DNA of 64,000 nt, taken from the NCBI GenBank assembly GCA_021442155.1, contig CM038221.1, positions 145,877,601-145,941,600 on the forward strand, given 5' to 3'. The position numbers were made by a program, and so were the translations under genes. The notes beneath the pieces are model-generated. The model saw only the letters and a list, made by a program, of their open reading frames with translations. It did not search any database and was not told the DNA's origin. Positions within the stretch are counted from its first letter, which is position 1, and the number at the start of each line of letters is the position of its first letter. Of this stretch, positions 43,608 through 55,810 are shown one piece after another. The DNA comes from Cymbidium sinense. Lineage: Eukaryota; Streptophyta; Magnoliopsida; Asparagales; Orchidaceae.

Positions 43608-46600
43608 CAAATAGGATTTTTATGATTGATGCATGAGAAATATGATTATTGGCCAAAATAAGCGAGAATGTAGGAGGTGAGTTTTCACCACCACGGCCCT
43701 CAAAGGTCAAGCCAGGTTCTTTGGCAAAGGTGGAAGCCCTCCAATCAAGAGTGAAATAAGATGCATTTGTGCATAATATTATAAAGAAAATGCTCATCTA
43801 GCTAAGGGGTTGCTAATTCTATTATCTTGATTTTAATCCTAAGTTTTATGTGAGGTTATGAGTTATTTAATTTTAATTTTAATTGTTAAGTTGGGTAAAA
43901 GATTTATTTTTTCTTAAAGAGCTTGATACACATCCAGGCCATACATAAAGCAATGAAGAAACTAGAAAAAGCATGTCACTTAATGCAAAAGCTAAACAAA
44001 TCATCAATCAATTTATTAAGCTAATCGCAAAAAGAATAAATGGCAGTTTGTGGTCGGGCACCACTGCACAAACCCGAAAATATCAAATGTGGGTAGCCGA
44101 GCTCTACCCTTATACAACCCATTTTATAAATGAATATTACAATTAAGCAAATGAATTCATTGTTATGGGGGGCTTCAAATTTTATTATTCTTTCTTCTTT
44201 CTCCTTCTTTTCTTTCTTTCTTCTTTTCTTCTTTGGTTCCTCCTTTGGATGGTTGGATGGTAGATTCTCCAAGGCTTCACATGGTGCATAAGATGAGATC
44301 TTATGACCAATGCTCATCCTAATCTCCTATAACAAGTCATTCCAAAATCCTAAATATACAAGATTTTTTTTACATGAAAAGGAAAAGTAGAAAATCTAGC
44401 TAACACATGCAAAACAAGGGTTAGTTAAATCACATAACACAAATCCCAAGCATGTATATTGGACTTATCACCCCACACATGGGTGACTAAGTCCACCTGG
44501 CTTATGGATTATGCTAAGAGGTATAAGCACCTGCAAGCAAGAAATATTTATATTTTTATTTATGATAGTGCCCCTTTAGCACAATCCCCTGCAGAAAAGA
44601 ATAGTTAGACTAAGCACATCCTACCATTCATTCTACGAGCATACACCCTTCCATTTAGTCTAAAATAAATATCATAAAACAAAACAAAGCATCATGACTA
44701 CTAAAGCTAGAAGTGGTGACTTAGGCTAATATGTGTTTTGAGGTTTGTGCTTTCTTAGACTTTGGGTTCAAATTTTTTAAGTGTGAAGAACATGTTCAAC
44801 TTAGAGGAGGATTTAATTTAAGTTATTTAGGTGTTTTGGATTGATTCTATTTCATGTTTTATTTTGGTTTAAGTGATACCTACAATTAATTACTAAGTTA
44901 TAAAGAGAGAGAAAGAGAAGAGAACTTCTCTTTCCTTCTTTAATCCTTAAGAATTTCTAAGGTAAGTTCACATTTTAATTTCATTTAGGTGAATATTTTG
45001 ATTACATCTTCTAATCAATCCTAAGTTTAGATAAATCCTAAACAAACCTATTCAAAAAGAAAGGTAATTTAATATTAAATAAAATAAATCAAAATTCACA
45101 TAACACACATTACTTCAATTCTTTCCCGACATATATAACATGCATATGGATGAACCGTAAGCATATCTATACATGCAAATGAGAATAGTTAACACACTCA
45201 GCCACACATATTTTACTTTAGCCAACACATGCACATTTGACATAAAGTAAACAATTTTCATTTTAAAATTTGAAACATGAAATTATGAATGCATGAATTA
45301 CATGTCATACAACTTAACATGTTGGGAAAGATTTAAAGCAATGCAATCATGTAAACAAACTCACTTTACTTAAATCCTAAAGACATTCTTTAAAGAATAC
45401 ACAAATTTAGAATAAATCAAAGTGAATTTCAAAATGATTTTTGTTTAGTTTGAAGTTTGATTTAATTTTGAAAAGGTGAGATGAGTTTGTTGTTCTTAAC
45501 CCATTCTCACATATGTTTTGCATTTTTGTTTAATTTTTAGATAATTAAATCCATTTTTAAGCATTGATTAGGTTAGAGTATGAATTAAGTGGCTAATTAA
45601 CCCTTACCTACACCACCTTAGAAAAATTAACTAAGTAATTATGAGCTAATGAGATGACATAAAACCCACAAGAAATTTAAATTTGTAATGCACATAATAA
45701 TGAAAAGGCCTAATGTAATTTGGCTCACAATTAAAGTTAATTAAGCTAAGGGTTTAGCTTAAGTACTTTAAAACACCCTTCTTATGGAAGGGGTTTTAAT
45801 TTCCTTAATTAGACTTAGGCTATTAAACACCTAAGCATCTACCCAAGATAGATTAATTAAGTTCTGAAACTTTTTAGAATTTTTTGAAAATTGTTTAAAG
45901 GGATAATTAATTAGTTAACCCTTAATTAAGAAGATATTAAGGAGAGAAAAGGGGGTTTAGGGAATAGCTTGGGGGAAATACACTAAACTTATTCCATAAA
46001 ACCCCTACTCACTAGATCTAACCTTAATCAAACTTAATCACAGGATAAATCCACTAATCACACCTTTATTATCCTTAATTACATGAAAGGGGTAATTAGG
46101 AAATGAAATAGCAATTTCCCCAATTAAAGCCTCAATAAATCTCAAGTAAATTAGGAGAGGCAGAGGTCATCCCCTAAAATGAACCCTAGAAATTTGAGAT
46201 CAATTAGTGACTTAATTAGAGAATAATTAGCTAATTAAAATTTCCAAAGAAACCCAAATTTAGAAAAATAATAGGGGAATTCAAAATCTATTGAAAACAT
46301 TTTCAAAATATTCTAGATGAAATTATCTATCCATAACATTTTTTCCTTTTATTTTTTTATTTTTCTATGAAGAGTTATGATTTTTAGAAGATTTTTAAAT
46401 TAATTAGGAATTAATTAAAACCCCTAACTAATCCCTATTTAATACTAGCTCACGGAGCGACGCGTGGCGGCGGTGGTCAGTGCGCTTTACACACGTCGCG
46501 CTGTGAGCCATCCACTTAAATATCAAATCAAGAAGGCGGTGCTAATACCCTTGGCCGTCTAATCAAAGATCGGATGGCTGAGGATTAACCCGCAACTTAA

Positions 46601-49600
46601 ATTGGATAAAGGATTTATAAAACGTGCCTAATGATGTCAGCCATCCATCTAAAATGCGCGGATGGACGGCTGAGATGAGCCAAGTTCTTCCTTGAGGATG
46701 AATGGAGACCGTCCATGATTTAAGGGGAGATCCGAGCCCGATCTAGCATAGGATCATTCAAGACTCAACCCACACCATCTAGAGGTATAGAGCGGCCAAT
46801 CCAATAGTGGATTTCACATGTAATGAAAATTTCTTTCACAAAGGACCAACACCTCCTAATCTAAGTGGTCAGAAAATCACATACCTCATCGGAGGTGATC
46901 ACTAATGTTTGAGATCAATGAGGTAACTTCGTCTAGTGGAGATGAAGCCCTGCTGAAGTTCCTAGGCCTTGGGGTTGAGTGGATTGATGGATGGACCAAC
47001 TCTTCTTCAAGATCCTTGTGACTTTGATCCAGTTCAGGCTCTCCTTATTATGGGAACTCAAATGAATGCTTGGGCAGGCTCGACTTGGTTCTTAGATCAA
47101 GTGTGCAAGAGGAATTGGGTTAATTTGGAGTGAGGAAGAACTTGGCTCTTCAATGGACCTCCCCTATTTTGCACTATGAAAAATCGAAGAATGAAGAATT
47201 TAAATCCTCTCTAGGGACCTTGGGAAAGCTCTCTGGTGATTGCTAGAGGTTCCTATGCTTCAATCGATCAAGAGTGAAGTTAAATTTCAGTGAATTAGGG
47301 GAGTATATCTCCCCCTATGGAAATCGGACGAGACCCATTAGTTGTTGTTTTGATCCAATTGACCATATGGAGTGAGCTGTTTAGGTTGTTAGATCATTCC
47401 ACATGGTCGATTTGGCCAGAGGAGTGGAATGCCAACTTCCCATGTGCATCAAAATGAGCTTAGGAGGGAGTTTAAAATTTCAATTTCAAGGCTAATGGTC
47501 GGGTTTGTTCCATGGGTCAAATAGGTTGACCCAAACCCATTGGGTTGGGTGCACCACTCATCACTAAGTCCCCTTGAGCTTTTAGGAAAGCCTCAAGTGA
47601 TTGTGATGAGGGTATGATCAAAATACCCATGGGCTAGGCCAAAATTTGTTCTATGGCCTAGGGGTAAAAGTATCATTTTGTTATTTTTTTCACTTTTAGT
47701 ATGTTTGGCATGTTGAGAAAATAGGTTTGGCCAAGTTTCATTGGATTTGGAATCCATTTAATAGGGTTTGGCTCATGTTGACTCATTTAGGTCAAAATGG
47801 GTCAACTTGGGTCAAGTTGACCAATAGGTCAAATTGGGTCAAACCAAGGGCTAGGTCAAGTTCATATGACCATTTGAAATATTTTGGTGTCTTTGGTTTG
47901 GTTCAATTTGGATTAGATTTAGTTTTGGCTCATATGACTCATTTAGGTCAAATGGGTCAAGTTGACCCATTTGACCCATTTGACCTATTTAGGTGAGATC
48001 AAGGGTAGGTTTAGGTTTGGTTAGTCATATGGATTGGATTGGTACCTTTATTTCCAATCAATTTGGGTTAAGTTCAATTTTGGCTCAACATGACCCCTTT
48101 AGGTCATGTTGGGTCTAGAACAGTAGCTAGGTTGGGTCTAGTTGGCCAATTAAGGCTTTGGTTCCATAAGTGATTTGGGATGGACTTGACCCATTGGTTT
48201 CAATCAAATTGGCTTAGATTAAGTTTTGACACATTTTGGCCTTTTAGGTCAAAATGGGCCAACTTGGATCGAGTGGGCCAAATGGGCTAGGTTAGACTCA
48301 AATGTTGGCTTGGTAAAGTTTAAACATGGGTCATGAATGAACTTTGATCAATGGTTTCAATTAATTTGGCCTATGGTGGATTTTGGCTATGTTAGGTTTC
48401 ATTTTAGGTTAATTGTTGACTTGGTCAACCCATACGTTTGACTTGGTTTGACTTAATTTGATTGATTGATCATCTCATGATGATTGTTGATCATGATGAG
48501 CGGGATATATGATTTTGTTCAATCCAATTTGGTTAGGATCAAAGTTGGCTCATAAGTACTTTAGGTCACTTTGGTCAAGTGAGCCTAAGTGGGTCAAATG
48601 GCTTGGTCAAAGCTTGATTTGAAGTTGGTTGATCTTGTATATGGACTTATGATTGAAATATGAATCCATTTACAAAAGGTTTGAAGTCAAATGGATTTTG
48701 ATCCATTTGAAAATTTCATATTCAAAGGAAGAATTTGAAGGAGTCTTGGGTTTGATTTTTGATTTAGGTTTTGATTGTAGGATTGGAGTTTGGATTTATA
48801 TATGACTCATGATTGTAGGATTGATTGGACTATGAGAGAAAATCAAGAGTTTGGCTCTATTTGAAAGTGATTTGGCTAAGTTCAAGATTTTGACTTGAAA
48901 GGCTTAGATTTGATTTTGATTTGATTTGAGTTTGATTTTTGGAATTGGTTTTGATTATTTGAATTTATATTTAATTTATATGTGAGAATATAAATTGATC
49001 ATGAGAAAATTTCAAGAATTTGAAAGAGTTTAATCATGATTTAGGTTAAATCTATTAAAGAGAATTTAAAGGATTTAAAGAGATTTTTAATTTGAAATTT
49101 AATTTTTGAATTGGATTTCATTGATTTATATTTATATTTCATTTATTTATGAGAACATAAATAAGAATACAAATAAGTTTTGAGAAAATCTCATGATTTT
49201 GAAGTGGTTTGATCAAAGTTTAGGTTAAATCCATTATTGGAAAATTAAGGGATTTAAGGGAATTTCAAGGATTTTAAATTTGAATTTAAATTTTTGCCTT
49301 TGATTGGATTGATTTATGTGTATATTTCATTTATATATGAGAATATAAATAATAATATAAATAAATTTTGAGAAAATCCCAAGGATTTGAATTGATTTGA
49401 TCAAGGTTTATAGTTGATTTTGACTAAGTCCTTTAATGAAAAATTAAAGGGACTTAAGAAAATTTTCATGAATTGATTTAGAATTTAGAATTTGATTTGA
49501 TGAGTTTAAATTTATATTTCATTTATATATGGGAATATAAATGGAATATAAATGGATCATGAGAAAATCTCAAAGATTTGAATAAGTTTCAATCATGATT

Positions 49601-49990
49601 TGGTTAAACCCTTAAGAAAGGGTTAAGGACTTAGGAAATTTGAACTTAGGAATTTTTGATAGATTTTGATCATGGGTTTCAATTATGGAATTCAATCATG
49701 GATTTCAATCATGGAATTAATTCGAGTTTGAGGAAATCAAATAGAATTGATTTGAAGTTTGACTTGAAAGAAGGAAAGTGAGGAATGGTTTAAGCTAAAG
49801 GGTAGGAGATTTTCCTAACACCCCTAAGGCATGACCTACTCCTATGGCTAACTCTTCTAGGTCTTTTAGGGCTAGGGGAGTGTCCACCTAATCACTAGAT
49901 GTGTCTTAAGATAGTAATTTTTAAAGTCTAAGAAGAATCCTAAGCCTAAGATGGAGGTGTTGAGAGCTCATTCTAAAAATGAGGTCAACA
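43608..49990 (-). repeat. Right LTR (5' LTR), second piece
   Basis: It resumes at CAAATAGGATTTTT, corresponding to the left LTR just after its ACTCAGG near 14055, and runs to the terminal GAGGTCAACA. With 34752-35809 it rebuilds a 7.4-kb LTR. It has lost about 0.5 kb near 45200, where the text jumps from AACACACTCA to sequence that in other copies follows TAATAGCCACTCA. It carries the GC palindrome at 46447-46515, the GGTCAA block at 47720-48620 and the palindromic units at 49040-49640. The 47727-47996 frame lies inside the GGTCAA repeats and is not a gene. Confidence 0.88.
46447..46515. repeat. GC-rich palindrome in the LTR (right copy)
   Basis: GCTCACGGAGCGACG pairs with CGTCGCGCTGTGAGC over 15 positions with one G-T and one mismatch. 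The inner stem differs from the solo copy (40167-40229) but still pairs. A CAGCCATCCATC / GATGGACGGCTG hairpin follows near 46638-46669. Confidence 0.75.
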
Positions 49991-49995
49991 GCTAC
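49991..49995. repeat. Target-site duplication GCTAC (right, giant element)
   Basis: Matches GCTAT at 13074-13078 with one substitution. Confidence 0.85.
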
Positions 49996-51300
49996 CTATC
50001 AAAGCATTATGAATAAAGTTTTTAAATACCTCTTAGGCCACACAATGGAGGTATATGTGGATGACTTGTTAGTAAAAAGCTTAGAAGAATCACAATATAT
50101 TTCTGACTTAGAAATATGCTTTAACCTTCTTTGACGTTATAACATGCGACTCAACCCGACCAAGTTTGCTTTTGGGGTTACGTGAAAATTTCTTGGGTTC
50201 ATGGTCACTGAGATTGAAGCTAATCTCGAGAAAATCGAGCTCTCAGATTTGGCTCCTTCAAGAATATCAAAAGTTCAACTCTTGAATGGGCCAATTCGCC
50301 TTATCTTGCTTCTTAGCCCATTTGGGATAAATACTTATCATTCTTTAAAATATTAAAGGGAGTTAAAATAATAATTTTAGTAATGATGAATGTCAAGCCA
50401 TTTTTGAGCAACTAAGAGAATATTTAGCATCTCCACCCTTACCATTCAAGCTCATCCAAGGAGAGATGTTATACTTATATCTCACAGTCTCTTCCCATGC
50501 AATAAGCACAGTTTTAGTGCGAGAGAAAAATGTAATACAACGACCAATTTACTATGTCGGCAAAATTCTCTCTGATATAGAAAATCTTTATCCACTAGCA
50601 CATAAGATGGTTATGGCTTTAGTTTTCTTAGCATAAAAAATTGTGTCTATGGTTCCAATCTCACACCATCGGTGTTTATACCCATTTACCATTGAGAGTC
50701 ATTCTACAGAAATCAGAGGCATTTGGAAGGTTAATGAAATAGTCCGTAGAATTGGGAGAGTTCGATATCTATTTTCTACCTAGTTATAAAGTCTCACTCA
50801 GACTTTATAGAAGAATGCACTGTCCCTACTCCAAATGAGCTATCTATTACACCCCTTTCATCTCCTCAATGGACCCTCTATGTTGATGGAGCTTCAAAAA
50901 ATATTGGTGTCGAAACAGGAGTCTTACTTATTTCCCCCCAACAGGATACCTTAAAGTATGGACTTCACCTAAAATTCCCTGCAACTAATAATATGGGTGA
51001 ATATGAGGCTCTCATCGCAAGGTTGAGACTTGCCATCGATTGTGAGATCAAAACTTAATGATCTACACTGACTCTCAACTTGTCACCTCCCAAGTTGAGA
51101 AAAACTTTAATGCTCATAATCCCCAACTAGCACAATATCTCAGCTTGGTGCGTTCACTTCTTTCTCATATCAAGATACATCAAATCATTCACATACTTTC
51201 AGAGAAGCACACTTGAGCTGATGCTCTCGCTAAGCTCGCTACCTCTGCTATGGGAGATCCATTTAAGAGAAGGAGTGTTGAGGAAATATATTTTCTTAGT
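49991..51300 (+). pseudogene. pol: C-terminal RT half and RNase H of the level-1 element
   Basis: RT resumes at 49992 with ATYQSIMNKVFKYLLGHTME, then YVDDLLVKSLEES (catalytic YVDD at about 50055), YNMRLNPTKFAFGV and KFLGFMVTEIEANLEKIE. The connection domain follows with GEMLYLYLTVSSHAISTVLV and IYYVGKILSDIENLYPLAHKM (about 50462-50630). RNase H is readable at about 50870-51055: WTLYVDGASKNIG, then FPATNNMGEYEALIARLRLA, preserving the DGA and EYEAL acidic residues. A third block, ADALAKLATSA, lies at about 51215. Frame changes and stops separate the blocks. This is the continuation of the pol interrupted at 13078, so its coding strand (plus) is opposite to that of the giant insert. Confidence 0.88.
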
Positions 51301-51389
51301 ATCCAAAGGTCATGGGTAATATAAGCAATTAATGAGATGAAGGAACCTTCGTGGATGGACCCCATCCTATCCTTTCTAAAAAGGGACCC

Positions 51390-52556
51390 TTCACGAAGAC
51401 CCAACCATGAACTTATCTCAAGATAAGCGCAAACTTTATTATTATCTGGAGGTGAATTATACAAATGAGCTTTCTCTACTTAAATACCTCTCACCATTAG
51501 AGGCTAATTATGCATTAAGCGAAGTTCACTCTGAGATATGTGGAGAACACCTAAGAGGAAGGATGCTAGCCCTTAAAATTATAAGACAAGTTTAGCTTGA
51601 TGAGGCTTGATTTTATAAAAAAATGTGCGAGTTATCAGTTGCACTCTAACCTCTCTCATACATCACATATAGAGCTCTCATCCCTTCAAAGCCCATGGTC
51701 TTTTGCTCAATGGGAAATTGATATCATGGGACCTTTTTCAATAGCATCAGGGTAATAAAAGTTTATTATTTTAGCTGTCGACTACTTTACTAAATAGGTG
51801 GAGGCTGAACCACTCACTAAAATCACAGAGGTAAATGTTAAATAATTTATTTAGAAAAAAATAATATGTCGATTCAGTCTTCCTGCAAAGATCGTCACCG
51901 ACAATGGAACTCAATTTACTGGAAAAGTCTTTAAGTATTTTTATAAAGATCTTCACATTCAGCTGCTGCATATGACTATAGCCAATCCTCAAACTAATGG
52001 ATAAATTGAAGCTACCTATAGGACTATACTCAAAGGGTTAAAAATGCATCTCGAGAAGGCTGGGGGGCAATGGGTTGAAGAGCTCTCTAATGTTCTTTGG
52101 GCTTACCGCACTACATCGCGAACTCCGACTGGTGAGACATCATATAATTTATATTTTGGCACAGAAGCTTTTATACTAGTAGATATCGGGATTCCAAATC
52201 CAAGAGTTCAATCATTCAATCATAATAATAATGAAGAAAAACTCCGATAGAACTTGGACCTACTCCCCGAAACTTGTGACATGGCCCTACTTCGAACTAC
52301 TTCTTACCACCAAATGGTAGGTCATCACTTCAACAGAAGAGTGAAACTCCGTCCCATCTATGTCGGTGACTTGGTCCCACAAAGTCTTGAAGCTGCACGC
52401 AAAGGCCCTCAAGGCAATAAGCTCTCACCTCTTTGGGATGGTCCTTATGTGGTTACAACTATGGTCAAGCTAGTAACATTTAAGCTCAAGGATCTAGAGG
52501 GAAAAACCTTGCCTCAAATTTGGAACATGGAGAATCTCCAAAAATATTATCAATAA
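51390..52556 (+). pseudogene. pol: Integrase of the level-1 element
   Basis: An N-terminal region at 51407-51595 (YLSPLEANYALSEVHSEICG followed by EHLRGRMLALKIIRQ) corresponds to the zinc-binding HHCC domain start. The catalytic core around 51720-52000 is heavily shifted, although WxIDIMGPF-like and FVTDNGTQF-like pieces can be guessed in changing frames. The C-terminal half is the best preserved coding sequence of the element. At 52044-52556 it reads through EELSNVLWAYRTTSRTPTGE, FGTEAFILVDIGIP, GDLVPQSLEAARKGPQGNKL, WDGPYVVTTMVKL and LKDLEGKTLPQIWNMENLQKYYQ, interrupted by one in-frame TAG at 52248-52250. The final stop at 52556 ends pol. Integrase would insert the DNA copy into the chromosome. 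Confidence 0.85.
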
Positions 52557-52796
52557 ATTCTACTACATAAATATTGCAACTTTTATTTTATCTCATTTGT
52601 CATTTCTTCTTCAACTCATATCTTTGTTAAAATTATCTTATGATTGTATCACCGACCTTATCAAAATAATGAGTTTATGGCTTTTTCTTTCAAGCTTGTT
52701 CCTTCATTTAATCCTCCCACTTAAGGAATGCACAATGCATGTTGTGTCTCAGTTAGGGTATGATCAATCCCAAGGAGATTTTATCGAACTTCTTCT
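52557..52796. other. Sequence after pol
   Basis: No motif was recognised. The open frame 52597-52806 is hydrophobic and runs into the tandem repeat; it is probably chance. Confidence 0.4.
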
Positions 52797-53060
52797 ATAC
52801 AGGTAAGAAGTCAAGTAACACTTTGACTAATGCCTAGAATAGGCCAAAAAGTCCTTGGTGGACATTCCACGACCTCTTCCATATATGTGAGAAGTCAAGT
52901 AACAATTTGACTAATACCTAGTCTAGGTCAAAAGTCCTTGGTGGACATTCCGCGACCTCTTCCATACAGGTAAAATGTCAAATAATATTTTGAATAATAC
53001 TTAGGATAGGCCAAAAAGACCTTAGTGGACTTCCCACGACCTCTTTCATACAGGTTAGTG
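52797..53060. repeat. Tandem repeat of about 84 bp, three units
   Basis: The phrase ATACAGGTAAGAAGTCAAG starts units at about 52797, 52882 and 52966, with a partial fourth at about 53050. Units share CCTTGGTGGACATTCC and CGACCTCTTCCATA. The array lies just beyond the 3' end of the antisense gene. Confidence 0.8.
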
Positions 53061-53330
53061 TTGTTGAATAATATTCTGACCAATCATCTCGGATAGGTAA
53101 AAATAAAACGAAAGTAAATCACCCAAAAATTTTGGTTTACTAATGTCATTGATAGCTTTAACATGATGATATAAGAAAGAACCAAAATTTTGGATATAAA
53201 AATAATAATAATAAATAACAATATATAGATAAATGAGAAAGAAATGCATCCTCAAGTGATACTATATGATATCAACGTCCTCCTCACCGTTGGAAGATGC
53301 TCCCTTAAACTCACTCTCAAACCCTTCATC

Positions 53331-55311
53331 TCATGAATTTGGCAAAGGGTCTTCAGATACTTGGCTGAGAGATAGATTCTCAATACTAACTCTAGTTTTG
53401 TGATGTACTAAGCGGATTTCTTTTAAGAATCCTCGGATGAAGCCTTCCTCCAAACATTGGTGCTCCAAGTCTTTCACTTCAATATCAAGAATATGATTAC
53501 AAGCTTCTTGGATATGATCCTCGATAGCATCGCGATAAGTTAGGGAGTTTTTAAAGTCTTCCACTACCTTCAAGGAAACTTCATTTGCTTTCGCTTTTGA
53601 CATTATAAGTTCCTCCTCAGAAAGATGATCATGTAATACTTTCTTCTCCAGTTCAAGAGCTTTCTTCTCCACCGCAAATGCCTTGAGTCTTTTCTCTTTC
53701 TGGTGAGTCTCTGCCCTCACTTCAATTGGCTCATCATGAGTACGCTCCACCTCCTGATGTTGGAGTGAAAGAGAAGTTGGCATATTTGCTAGCTCAATTC
53801 TACACCTGGTTAGTTGATCCTCCAGAGCTGCCACTTCTTTTGCCTTAGCATTCATCTTTCGCTCATACTCACCTTGCAAGTATTTTACCTTCACAAATTC
53901 AGTGTTCCACTCATCTAGAGCGACACCCAAATTAGCCATAAGCCCTAACATTTGGGCTACCTACAATAAAAAAATCACAAATATTACACAAAAAAGGAAA
54001 GAAGAAAAGAAAGAGAAAGAGAAGATAATGTACTAATTCATCTGCTCATTGACGTCCAGTGCATACGTTCTTTAACACCTCTTCAGGAATATGCGATTTC
54101 GAGAAATAAATCCCTCATTATAAGTTGAGATAGTTAAACTCTTAGAGGCCAACTAGGGGCGAACATCTTCTCCATAAATATTTGACGTAGTTACTTCAGC
54201 ACATGTCCTCTTTTTCTTTAAAAGAGAAACATTGTTGTCACCATGATTTCGTAACGGGCTTTTGGAAAGAATCCTGTGAATATGAGGAGACCTTTCATCA
54301 TTTTTTCTTGATCTCTTCAGTGGAAGAGCATGAGATCTCCCTGCCTGAATGAAAAGGCTAACATTGAACATTCTATCTTCAATTATATACTTGTCAATGT
54401 GACGTAGCTCATGCTGCAAGCTTCCTACATCATGAATATTAAGAGTCATTAGATTTCATTCTCTTCAATCAGTAATGGATCTGGAAGGTCATTCAATCTT
54501 CTCTCACTCATTTTTCCAAAAAAGAACTCATTAGACCAATTTCTAGATGAATCCCGTGCTTAAAATTCTATCCAATTCTTTATAGCTCGATAAGAAACAC
54601 ATCCCTGAACATCACATGTGAATCTACACATTCGGGACAAGTATTTGATGTTCAAAGTTGCACCACGCTCTCTAAAGAAGATAGTCAAACCAACGATGAT
54701 CACTAAAGCTCGAAATGAAAATTCTGATAAAGCTACACTGCATATTTAAAAGACCCCAATCAATTCAGGTGCCAAACAGAATCGCAGTTCCGCACGAAGA
54801 ATCATATCAGAAATAGTGAAGTATCCTGGTGGAGGAGAACGTGCTCGATCAGATTTTTTGGCAACAATAGCCACCAACTCATTGGGAAAATGAAATTTTT
54901 TGCTGAGCACCATTAAACTGTCAGCTATGATAGTGGATGATATATCGTCTGTAGCTGTCGTGCTATTTGTTTTCTTCCGGCCATCATCCTGTGAAAATAC
55001 ATAATAAATATGAAACAAAAAAGAGGAGAGAAAGACAAAGGTCTGAGAATTGTGTGAAGTAATTCACTCACCCTAATACTTGGGCATATCCTTTCCTGAC
55101 TTTGTTGCTCACGGACAATTTTGGATAAAATTTTTTGCCTATAATCTGATGAAAAGTATGTGCATACATATGAGATCAAAAAAGAAAAAAAAGTATTTCT
55201 CTCTAATGATACTCTAAAATTACCTGCCAGATTTTTTGAGTTTTTCGAGGGATGGTTCCTAATTGATGCTTCCTCACCATCTTGACAGTTGTCAACTACT
55301 GAACCATCCAT
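53331..55311 (-). CDS. Antisense, intron-containing accessory gene of the level-1 Tat element
   Basis: On the minus strand, after an ATG at 55311, three exons keep frame across two consensus introns: exon 55311-55224 (donor GTAATT), exon 55145-55072 (acceptor ...CATCAG, donor GTGAGT), exon from 54988 (acceptor ...TTCACAG). The third exon encodes DDGRKKTNSTTATDD, PPPGYFTISDMILRAE and LAPELIGVF, then meets a TAA; open homology-like sequence continues in frame (SVALSEFSFRALVIIVGL). Downstream frames are 54449-54153 (basic) and 53951-53331, a 206-residue Glu/Lys-rich coiled-coil-like stretch preceded by a splice-acceptor-like TTATTGTAG. The PPxGYFT...PL.P pattern recalls the plant 'putative gypsy type transposon' domain (PF04195). 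Tat elements are known to carry such extra, often antisense ORFs between pol and the 3' LTR. Its function is unknown. The single nonsense change suggests recent loss. Confidence 0.65.
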
Positions 55312-55351
55312 TGGAGTTTCAAGAAATTTAATTTCCAACAAGAAGAAGTAG

Positions 55352-55810
55352 AAAATACGGGCCTTGATCGCCTTCAAACTTGGTCGGTCCGACGATGACA
55401 GATGATGCCTCTCTTGAGGGAAAATTAGAGCCTTACCATATGAACTACGGATCTTGATCGCCTCTAAACCTGGTCAGTCTGATGAGGATAGTTGACACCT
55501 CTCTCAAGAGAAAACCAGAGTCTCGCCGTATGAACTACGGGCCTTGATCATCTTCAAACTCGGTCAGTCTGACGAGGATAGTTGACGCCTCTCTCGAGGG
55601 AAAATCGGAGCCTCGTTGTATGAACTACGGGCCTTGATCGCCTCCAAACATGGTTGGTCTGACGAGGACAGTTGACGCCTCTCTCGAGGGAAAATTGGAG
55701 CCTCGCCATATGAACTACAGGCTTTGATCGCCTCCAAACTCGGTCGGTCCTAGGACAATTGGCCCTCTCTCGAGAAAATCAGACCTGAGATGAACGGTCT
55801 TGATCGACAG
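55352..55810. repeat. 90-bp tandem repeat, five units
   Basis: Units start at about 55352, 55442, 55532, 55622 and 55712 at an exact 90-base spacing, with a degraded sixth at about 55802. Shared phrases are ACTACGGGCCTTGATCGCC, CTCGGTCGGTCTGACGAGGA and GACGCCTCTCTCGAGGGAAA. The array begins just upstream of the antisense gene's start codon (55311), so it occupies that gene's promoter or leader. It is GC-richer than its surroundings. Confidence 0.88.

Larger units (their letters stand above)
13079..49990 (-). mobile_element. Giant Ogre-like (Tat) Ty3/gypsy element, minus strand
   Basis: The insert begins TGTGGTGAATAA and ends GAGGTCAACA and is flanked by GCTAT/GCTAC. Homologous terminal repeats of about 7.7 kb (13079-20775, and 34752-35809 plus 43608-49990) enclose a 13,976-bp interior. 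Decayed gag, protease, RT, RNase H and integrase run on the minus strand from about 31.5 to 23.5 kb, so the right LTR is the 5' LTR. Without the solo LTR inside it (35810-43602) the element is about 29.1 kb. The protease reading (LGASVNIM ... LLGRPWIHQ), integrase pieces (LGLCGAH) and very large size fit the Tat/Ogre lineage. The leader before gag and the region after pol are both made of tandem repeats. It lies antisense to the element it interrupts. All coding parts carry stops or frameshifts. Confidence 0.9.

Noticed and set aside
47727..47996. Open frame of 89 residues (starts MAKFHWIWNPFN)
   Set aside because: It is made of GGTCAA/TTGACC repeat units inside the LTR and is not conserved as a frame in the other two LTR copies.
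13079..49990. The three long similar blocks as ordinary segmental duplications of genomic DNA
   Set aside because: TG...CA ends, target-site duplications at two levels and retroelement pol between two of the blocks explain them as LTRs.
51189..51464. Minus-strand frame of 91 residues
   Set aside because: It is antisense to the RNase H-integrase junction of the level-1 pol.
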